Positions 1 to 4,229 of a stretch of DNA of 5,733 nt are shown in pieces. This DNA is from JAIEOG01 sp964611895 (GTDB lineage Bacteria > Bdellovibrionota > FAC87 > UBA2466), in NCBI GenBank assembly GCA_964611895.1, contig CAZTDN010000050.1, positions 1 through 5,733 on the forward strand, in the 5' to 3' direction. Every line of letters starts with the position of its first letter. Position 1 is the first letter of the stretch. A program made the translations under genes and the position numbers. Under the pieces are notes generated by a model. The model did not search any database, was not told where the DNA came from, and saw nothing but the letters and a program-made list of their open reading frames with translations.

Positions 1-1
1 G

Positions 2-79
2 GGAACCACCTTTCAACGGAAACCCTACCATGGGTTTTTTAAGTCGATAGAATGGGCCATGGCTCGTGTGAATAACTGA
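2..79 (+). CDS. Possible C-terminal fragment of a plus-strand gene cut by the window edge
   Basis: Reading from base 2 gives 25 codons and a TGA at 77-79. The peptide ends FFKSIEWAMARVNN, which looks like an ordinary amphipathic C-terminal helix, and codon use is unremarkable. If real, the gene converges on folC and the hairpins at 98-150 would lie in the shared 3' region. The fragment is too short to assign a family. Two alternatives exist. Frame 1 ends at a TAA at 40-42. The exactly antisense frame (minus strand, from a GTG at 142 down to base 1) is also open to the edge. I slightly favour the plus-strand reading, but the call is weak. Confidence 0.3.
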   Translation, partial: GTTFQRKPYHGFFKSIEWAMARVNN

Positions 80-133
80 AAACAAGAAAAATGAATCCCC
101 GTCCAAGACGGTGAGAATAACGCCAAAAATCAC

Positions 134-150
134 ACGCCTCACGGCGTTTT
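134..150 (+). terminator. Weak candidate intrinsic terminator
   Basis: ACGCC (134-138), loop TCAC, GGCGT (143-147), then TTT. A second copy of ACGCC at 120-124 could pair with the same GGCGT as an alternative stem. On the minus strand the same stem is followed by GTGATTTTT, so it could also end folC transcripts, about 150 bases past the folC stop. A five-base-pair stem with a short T run is marginal. Confidence 0.3.
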
Positions 151-168
151 CCGAAGGCGGTGTCGAAC
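150..168 (-). repeat. Copy A of a 19-20 base repeat flanking folC
   Basis: Read on the minus strand this is GTTCGACACCGCCTTCGGA. It matches 1632-1651 on the plus strand, GTTCGACACCGCTTTTCGGA, with 12 identical bases, one C-to-TT difference, then TTCGGA. The two copies are inverted relative to each other and both lie outside coding sequence. Confidence 0.5.
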
Positions 169-295
169 CTCAAACTTAAACCCAGAAAAACTGCGTCAAG
201 TGCTTTTTCTAGGAAAAACCGCCCCGCACTTACGTCTCAGACGGGTGATAGTTTGAGTTCACGTGCAAAAGCGCGGCTTCCGAGCCTTAATCTAA

Positions 296-1552
296 CTAAA
301 CAAAACTCACCGATGGGTGCCAAAGCTTACGCAGCTCTCCCACCAAATAAAGCGACCCCGTGATCAACAATGTATCCGTCGGAGCACACGTCGACAGGCA
401 GGCATTCACCGCAGCAATAGGGTCTGGATAGTAAGGCGCCAAAGATTCATAACCCGCTGGCATTTTCCCCAGAAATCGCGGAACGCAAGTCAACGTCAGT
501 TCCTTCGCATGCGTTCGCAGTCGATCCACCATCTGCCCGTGCGGCTTGTCTGGAGAAAATCCACAAAGCACATGAGGACGTTCTCCCATCCTGTCCAACG
601 TCGCTAGCAACGAGTCTATTCCAGCCGGGTTGTGATCCCCCGACAAAACCACCCTCGGCGATAACCGCACCGTCTCCAAACGCGCCGGATTGCGAACACG
701 CTCTATCGCCTGTCGCAACGTCTCCCTAGGCATTTCTGGGAACAAGTGCCGCACCACTTGCATCGCAGTCGCCGCATTCTGGCCCATCCCCACCCCAGGA
801 TTGCGCAGTCGGTAGCAAAGCCCCTCGACTTCAACCCGCTGACCCTCCCACGAGGTCTCCAAGTCTTTCACCACAGGGCAAAGATGCAGCGCACTCCCTG
901 TTCGAGCGCAGTGCGCCTGCAGCCGTTCTAGGAGCTCAGGGTCCTTCAACTGGGTAAACACCGGCACTCCGGGCCGCAAAATCCCCATCTTCTCGCCTAA
1001 AATCGCAAGCAAAGTGTCTCCCAAGTACGCCTGATGATCCCAATCAATATTCGTAATCACCGTTGCTACCGGCGTTGTCACATTCGTGGCGTCTAGGCGT
1101 CCTCCCATTCCTACTTCCAGGACTAGGTACTCAATCCCCACGCGCTTAGCCCAAACAAAGCAAAGCAAAGCCATAAACTCAAAATAAGTCAGGCTGAACC
1201 TGTCGGCGATGGGTTCGAACTCCAATGCGAGGCTCTCCAACTCGTTCGCATCTATGGGGACCAGGTTGTGAAGAATGCGCTCCGTGGGGCTTTGCAAGTG
1301 GGGGGATAAAAATGTCCCGGTCTGGTACCCTGCCTGACTCAAAGCAGAACTCACAAATAGAGAAACGGAACCCTTTCCATTAGTGCCGGCAATGGCGATC
1401 GTTTGGACAGCTAGATGAGGGCTTTGAGCCGCTTTGAGTGCCTGTTCGAAGTGGTGAAGCGAATAATGAATGCGAGATTCGCCTCCAAGTCTCTCTAAAA
1501 GCGCTTCTAATTTCGGATTCAATTTCAAAAACTCCGAGTGTCGAGAGTCCAT
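296..1552 (-). CDS. folC: Bifunctional dihydrofolate synthase / folylpolyglutamate synthase
   Basis: Cytoplasmic Mur-ligase-type enzyme. It uses ATP to join glutamate to dihydropteroate (giving dihydrofolate) and to extend folate polyglutamate tails. The product is 418 residues, normal for the family. Visible motifs are the P-loop GTNGKGS (56-62), SPHL (83-86), LEVGMGGRLDATNV (145-158), NIDWDHQAYLGDT (168-180) and GEKMGI (186-191), whose lysine is the carbamylated Mg-binding residue in family structures. The C-terminal domain shows NPARLE (288-293), DHNPAG (306-311) and the typical TGSLYLVGE (398-406). Oddly, the usual DGAHN motif reads SGDHN at 304-308. The ATG at 1552 puts 55 residues before the P-loop, as in relatives, but no clear Shine-Dalgarno precedes it. 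The gene is divergent from 1768 with 215 bases between them. Whether both activities are present cannot be read from sequence. Confidence 0.95.
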   Translation of the reverse strand: MDSRHSEFLKLNPKLEALLERLGGESRIHYSLHHFEQALKAAQSPHLAVQTIAIAGTNGKGSVSLFVSSALSQAGYQTGTFLSPHLQSPTERILHNLVPIDANELESLALEFEPIADRFSLTYFEFMALLCFVWAKRVGIEYLVLEVGMGGRLDATNVTTPVATVITNIDWDHQAYLGDTLLAILGEKMGILRPGVPVFTQLKDPELLERLQAHCARTGSALHLCPVVKDLETSWEGQRVEVEGLCYRLRNPGVGMGQNAATAMQVVRHLFPEMPRETLRQAIERVRNPARLETVRLSPRVVLSGDHNPAGIDSLLATLDRMGERPHVLCGFSPDKPHGQMVDRLRTHAKELTLTCVPRFLGKMPAGYESLAPYYPDPIAAVNACLSTCAPTDTLLITGSLYLVGELRKLWHPSVSFV

Positions 1553-1631
1553 ACAAAGTGAATTGAATCATTTCAACTCTTTAAGTAGGGGTGTATTCCG
1601 CCACTACACACCATTCAACGAAAGACTGAAA

Positions 1632-1651
1632 GTTCGACACCGCTTTTCGGA
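1632..1651 (+). repeat. Copy B of the 19-20 base repeat flanking folC
   Basis: GTTCGACACCGCTTTTCGGA. It is the partner of the minus-strand copy at 150-168. It lies about 117 bases before the GTG at 1768 and just before the candidate -10 at 1670. Confidence 0.5.
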
Positions 1652-1684
1652 TCGCTAAGTCTGCGAGAATACACTCAAAACAGC

Positions 1685-1739
1685 GTGCACACTCCCAGTG
1701 CCCCACTGGCAAACCCCTTGCACTAGGAGAGTGCAGGGG
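1685..1739 (+). promoter_or_regulatory. Tandem hairpins upstream of the TIGR02147 gene (leader structure or operator)
   Basis: Hairpin 1 is CCAGTG (1695-1700), loop CCC, CACTGG (1704-1709), all Watson-Crick. Hairpin 2 is CCCTTGCACT (1715-1724), loop AGGAG, AGTGCAGGGG (1730-1739), ten pairs including one U-G wobble. Upstream CACT (1690-1693) could instead pair with the AGTG of hairpin 1 (1697-1700). On the minus strand the wobble becomes an A-C mismatch or bulge, so hairpin 2 is better formed as plus-strand RNA. No T run follows, so it is not an ordinary terminator. It ends 28 bases before the start codon. Confidence 0.55.
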
Positions 1740-1753
1740 AAACTAAAACATTC

Positions 1754-1760
1754 AGGGGGA
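1754..1760 (+). promoter_or_regulatory. Ribosome binding site fixing the GTG start at 1768
   Basis: AGGGGGA lies seven bases before GTG 1768-1770. An in-frame TGA at 1762-1764 excludes any earlier start, and the ATG at 1761 is out of frame. Confidence 0.75.
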
Positions 1761-1767
1761 ATGAATC

Positions 1768-2622
1768 GTGAACATCGCATCGAACATCTATAACTTCTCG
1801 GACTACCGAGATTTCCTAAAAGACCGTTACCGCCAACTCAAGTCTGCCGATCCTGTCTTTTCGTTTCGGCATTTTTCTAAACAAGCAGGCTTCGGTTCAC
1901 CCAACTACTTAAAGTTGGTCATGGACGGAAAACGGAACTTGAGCGACGAAGCTATCGGCAAGTTTGCTAAAGGTCTTCGCTTGGACAACCATGAATCCGA
2001 ATTTTTCCGCTACATGGTTGAGTTTAACCAGTGCGAACACCCTTCGAAGAAAAAAGTATTCGAAGCCAAGCTGCTCTACTTGCGCGAACTCTTCAAAGTC
2101 AAAACCTTGATCCCAGAGCTCTACGACTACTACCACGAGTGGTACCATGCCGCGATCCGCGAGATGGTCAAAAAGGGCCCAGTAAAGAACGATCCCGCAG
2201 TAATTGGTTCTTGCTTAGTGCCCGCTATCACGATGGAAGAAGCCAAAGGTTCTGTGGAATTGCTCATGAAGCTCGGCTTCGTGGGACAAACCAACGATGG
2301 AACACTCGTCTGCAAAGACACCGCAAAAGTCGACGAATCGAGTGTGGCGTTGGCGCAGAAAATTCACTACGAACAAATGGCAGAACTGGCGGCTCAGTCT
2401 CTCTATACTCAAGGCCCTGAAACACAGGACTTCGAGAGTGTGACGCTGAGTCTTCCGGAGAGCAAAGTCGGTGAGTTACGAATGAAAATTCGAGAACTGA
2501 TCGAGATGTTGAACGCTTCAAACACTAGCAATCCCGACGATGCAGTGTTTCAGCTGAACATCCAGTTCTTCGCCTTGACCAAGGCACTCCTTGGCAAACG
2601 CGAAGACGAGAAAACTCTCTAA
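1768..2622 (+). CDS. TIGR02147 family protein (Bdellovibrio/Fibrobacter-type, probable regulator)
   Basis: 284 residues. The N-terminal third carries the family signature: YNFSDYRDFLKDRYRQLK (8-25), FSFRHFSKQAGFGSPNYLKL (31-50), MDGKRNLS (52-59) and EFFRYMVEFNQ (78-88). The 32-72 segment reads like a helix-turn-helix-type region (AGFGSPNYLKLVMDGKRNLS), as in DNA-binding repressors. Next come a helical middle with YDYYHEWYHAAIREMV (119-134) and LLMKLGFV (165-172), and a C-terminal stretch ending FQLNIQFFALTKAL (261-274). There is no signal peptide or membrane segment, so it is probably cytoplasmic. Members occur as many paralogues in Bdellovibrio and Fibrobacter; their biochemical role is not established as far as I know, and regulator is inference. 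The GTG start is supported by a good ribosome binding site. The gene is a single transcription unit, preceded by tandem hairpins and closed by a strong terminator. Confidence 0.88.
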   Translation: MNIASNIYNFSDYRDFLKDRYRQLKSADPVFSFRHFSKQAGFGSPNYLKLVMDGKRNLSDEAIGKFAKGLRLDNHESEFFRYMVEFNQCEHPSKKKVFEAKLLYLRELFKVKTLIPELYDYYHEWYHAAIREMVKKGPVKNDPAVIGSCLVPAITMEEAKGSVELLMKLGFVGQTNDGTLVCKDTAKVDESSVALAQKIHYEQMAELAAQSLYTQGPETQDFESVTLSLPESKVGELRMKIRELIEMLNASNTSNPDDAVFQLNIQFFALTKALLGKREDEKTL

Positions 2623-2656
2623 ACTTAGTTCTGAATGGGTTTTCCCAAAGTCGAAC

Positions 2657-2690
2657 AAACCGCCAGGGCCTCTGCCTGGCGGTTTTATTT
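2657..2690 (+). terminator. Intrinsic terminator of the TIGR02147 gene
   Basis: AAACCGCCAGG (2657-2667), loop GCCTCTG, CCTGGCGGTTT (2675-2685), a perfect 11-base-pair stem running into TTTTATTT. It starts 34 bases after the stop at 2622. On the minus strand the stem is followed only by TTTGTTCG, so it may also stop transcripts from the convergent CYTH gene, less efficiently. Confidence 0.88.
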
Positions 2691-2710
2691 TGGATTTTCC
2701 AGAACCAAGC

Positions 2711-3322
2711 TCAGTGCAATTTAAAAAAGGTCTGAAGTTTTGTGGTGCGACGCATTTTGACGGCGATGCCGAGTTCGGAAAACAGTTTTCGAACGGCTTT
2801 GTCGGCGGTTTGGCGTTGTGAGGTTTCGACTTCGAGTTCGTAAAATAAGTTATCCGACACTTTCCACTGATCCAGGTCTCCACGAAAGCGTCCGATCTGT
2901 ATTGGGCTCCGCCAGGTTTCTAAGTTTCCCAAGGGCTGCACAGTTTGAATATCCAAGGAGGGGAGCAGCTTACGCAGAGCCTGTATCGGCCCCTGGCGCA
3001 GCGAGCAAATCGCCCTGCGCCCGCGGCATACCGCTCGTGCAACCGGCAACGGGAGCCGAACTTCCCATTCCAGGCGCTCATGCCACCCCGCACGGGCTTT
3101 GGCAGGAGTGCCCTTTGGGGAATGTTTCAGAGTTAAGAATGCGTGATCCGGTTTTTGTATGCGGATACGAAGCCCGGCGCCCGCCTTTTTCAGCGAGCGC
3201 CGTGTATCATCAAAATAGACATTGATCTGGTGCTTGGGTTCGCCGAGCGCGAACTGGAGGAGTTTCCCGTACTGCTTTTGGGTAAGTGCGTATTTTAGTT
3301 CTTGTTCTAGAGGTGCTTTCAA
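2711..3322 (-). CDS. CYTH-domain (triphosphate tunnel metalloenzyme-like) protein
   Basis: 203 residues, the usual length for a one-domain CYTH protein. Members form an eight-stranded tunnel that binds triphosphate compounds and divalent metal; known activities include thiamine triphosphatase, inorganic triphosphatase and class IV adenylate cyclase. Visible hallmarks are the N-terminal ExExK motif EQELK (6-10), YFDD (36-39), LRIRI (51-55), LTLK (63-66), RLEWE (83-87), RFRGD (145-149), YELEVE (161-166) and a basic C-terminal RRTTK (191-195). The substrate cannot be told from sequence. The TTG start at 3322 is chosen because the ExExK motif begins at residue 6 and no ATG or GTG lies between it and the upstream stop at 3347-3349; the ribosome binding site is poor. 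It follows the membrane protein gene by 19 bases, suggesting co-transcription and perhaps translational coupling. Confidence 0.85.
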   Translation of the reverse strand: MKAPLEQELKYALTQKQYGKLLQFALGEPKHQINVYFDDTRRSLKKAGAGLRIRIQKPDHAFLTLKHSPKGTPAKARAGWHERLEWEVRLPLPVARAVCRGRRAICSLRQGPIQALRKLLPSLDIQTVQPLGNLETWRSPIQIGRFRGDLDQWKVSDNLFYELEVETSQRQTADKAVRKLFSELGIAVKMRRTTKLQTFFKLH

Positions 3323-3341
3323 AGGTGCGTTACTCAGGGAA

Positions 3342-4019
3342 TTATTTTACTTTTTTTGCTCGTTTGTTCTTAAGTCCTTCGAGAGTGGCCAACATGTCAA
3401 GGCTCGTGTTCTTAGTGGGGCGAAGCGTGCGATCTTCTGCAGCCCGATGTACTGCTGGCACAGAAACTTCGTGGCTCAGTACGAGTTCACGTGCCGATTG
3501 AGAAAACGACAGGCTAAGCACCGAAAGCACACTCGCCACCATGCTCATTCCAAAAGCGATCTTCGCCCCCGGAGTGGTTCGAGCAGAACTTTGTTTCATC
3601 GACTTTTGCAAAACAGCGGCGTAATGGTCAGGCAGTTCTTTCAACAAGCTATTCACTTTATCCAGGCTCGCTACGATAGATTCGCTAGTTTGCTTGGCTG
3701 CTTCCCATTGGCGGACTACCAGGTCTTTCTCATCGGTTGTAGTTGCTACTACCGCGGCGGCGTTCGGCGCGACAGGCGCTTCCACTACGGGTACAGCTGG
3801 AGCCGGACCGGCTGCTTCGATCTGTGGTTCCACAGCGGCAACGGTTTGTTCGGCTTTTTTTCTATTTCGGCGACGTGCTGGTTTTGGCGTTTTTTCTGTC
3901 TCGTCTTCTTCCAACGCCGCAACGTCCTGCGCTTCAATTTCGTCGGGTTCTACGGCTTCTACCTCAGCGTTCAACTCGACTTCCAAAACTTCTTCAGAAT
4001 CGGCTTTTTTACGTCCCAT
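3342..4019 (-). CDS. Hypothetical single-pass membrane protein with acidic, basic and Ala/Pro-rich N-terminal half
   Basis: 225 residues; I do not recognise a family. Regions in order are a strongly acidic stretch (7-42), a basic patch ARRRNRKK (48-55), an Ala/Pro/Val-rich linker (about 60-95), a probably helical segment (98-145), one hydrophobic segment AKIAFGMSMVASVLSVLSLSF (start residue 152, about 21 long), and a tail ending in the basic KNKRAKKVK. Charges favour the long N-terminal part in the cytoplasm, with low certainty. The ATG at 4019 is preferred over a GTG at 4130 in the same frame. GGAGG lies 11 bases before the ATG, the extra 37 residues look random, and nothing like a ribosome site precedes 4130. 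The gene lies just upstream of the CYTH gene on the same strand. A long plus-strand frame over the same region is an antisense shadow. Confidence 0.75.
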   Translation of the reverse strand: MGRKKADSEEVLEVELNAEVEAVEPDEIEAQDVAALEEDETEKTPKPARRRNRKKAEQTVAAVEPQIEAAGPAPAVPVVEAPVAPNAAAVVATTTDEKDLVVRQWEAAKQTSESIVASLDKVNSLLKELPDHYAAVLQKSMKQSSARTTPGAKIAFGMSMVASVLSVLSLSFSQSARELVLSHEVSVPAVHRAAEDRTLRPTKNTSLDMLATLEGLKNKRAKKVK

Positions 4020-4050
4020 AGCGCGCACGCCCTCCGCGCTGAGGGAGGAG
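4020..4050 (-). promoter_or_regulatory. Leader of the membrane protein gene with a partly hidden ribosome binding site
   Basis: On the minus strand GGAGG (4035-4031) is the ribosome site for the ATG at 4019, with a long 11-base spacer. Just upstream is the matching anti-sequence. Either CCCTC/GAGGG (4045-4041 with 4034-4030) or CCTCC/GGAGG (4048-4044 with 4035-4031) can pair and cover the site. A weak -10-like TATACG (4081-4076) lies about 57 bases before the start. Confidence 0.35.
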
Positions 4051-4229
4051 CAAGGCCCATGCCACGAAAACCGTGCGTATACAGCCGCAAGAAGTGACAA
4101 TTTTGGGCACTTTGAGCCAAATATCGCCACTGCGGGTTGGGATTAGGGCCCTGCTTCGGGCCACACTAGAATAATCGTTTCTGTCCACTTAACGTCGACA
4201 GCTATGCTGATAAGCTGGGAGACGCGTTT
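4051..4229. other. Divergent intergenic region between the membrane protein and secreted protein genes
   Basis: No gene is seen. Toward the minus strand, TGACAA at 4095-4100 reads as TTGTCA and CGTATA at 4076-4081 as TATACG, but the 13-base gap is too short for a good promoter. Toward the plus strand, TAGAAT at 4167-4172 could be a -10, without a well-placed -35. A hairpin GGCCC-TGCTTC-GGGCC (4147-4162) has no T run. Confidence 0.35.
4217..4221 (+). promoter_or_regulatory. Ribosome binding site fixing the GTG start at 4230
   Basis: GGGAG with an eight-base spacer to GTG 4230-4232. It supports this start and places a signal peptide directly at the N-terminus. Confidence 0.7.

Larger units (their letters stand above)
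80..295. other. Intergenic stretch between the left-edge fragment and folC, rich in small dyads
   Basis: I see no convincing gene here. Visible dyads are CCGTC/GACGG at 99-111, ACGCC/GGCGT at 134-147, AGAAAAA/TTTTTCT at 184-210 overlapping TTTTTC/GAAAAA at 204-218, and the odd palindrome CGTCTCAGACG at 233-243. A plus-strand frame from a GTG at 160 to 363 is open, but it runs into the folC 3' end and is a low-complexity Lys/Arg/Ser peptide, so I do not call it. The stretch probably holds 3' ends and terminators of convergent transcripts, plus one copy of a repeat shared with the region upstream of 1768. Confidence 0.5.
1553..1767. promoter_or_regulatory. Divergent intergenic region between folC and the TIGR02147 gene
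   Basis: Promoters for both directions must lie here. Toward folC, TTGAAT (minus strand, 1618-1613) sits 17 bases before TACACC (1595-1590), a weak -35/-10 pair. Toward 1768, TACACT (1670-1675) matches the -10 consensus at 4 of 6 positions, with only a poor -35 (TTCGGA, 1646-1651). The octamer GAATACAC occurs on the plus strand at 1667-1674 and on the minus strand at 1598-1591, so both candidate -10 regions share it. A dyad TTGAA-TCAT-TTCAA (1563-1576) lies 11-24 bases before the folC ATG. The promoter calls are guesses from consensus only. Confidence 0.35.

Noticed and set aside
20..40. AAACCC-TACCAT-GGGTTT followed by T residues, terminator-like
   Set aside because: The stem is only six pairs, half of them A-T, and it lies inside the frame that ends at 79. 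It would matter only if the frame ending at 42 were the real one.
157..168. GGTTCGA-like sequence as part of a tRNA T-arm
   Set aside because: Flanking bases do not form a T-stem, and no acceptor or anticodon arm can be placed around it.
160..363. Plus-strand frame of 67 codons starting at GTG
   Set aside because: It overlaps the folC 3' end, has low-complexity Lys/Arg/Ser composition, and has no properly spaced ribosome site.
3222..4097. Long plus-strand open frame (291 codons)
   Set aside because: It is antisense to the membrane protein gene and the CYTH 5' end. Its product is a Phe/Arg/Ser-rich mixture without domains, while the minus-strand frame has a ribosome site, sensible regions and an operon partner.
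4020..4130. N-terminal extension of the membrane protein from GTG 4130
   Set aside because: There is no ribosome site before 4130, the 37 added residues look like translated non-coding sequence, and a candidate -10 lies inside it.
3694..4146. Plus-strand open frame rich in Ala/Ser/Thr
   Set aside because: A shadow of the Ala/Pro/Glu-rich coding stretch on the opposite strand.
4147..4162. GGCCC/GGGCC hairpin as a terminator
   Set aside because: No T run follows on either strand, and it lies between divergent genes where no terminator is expected.
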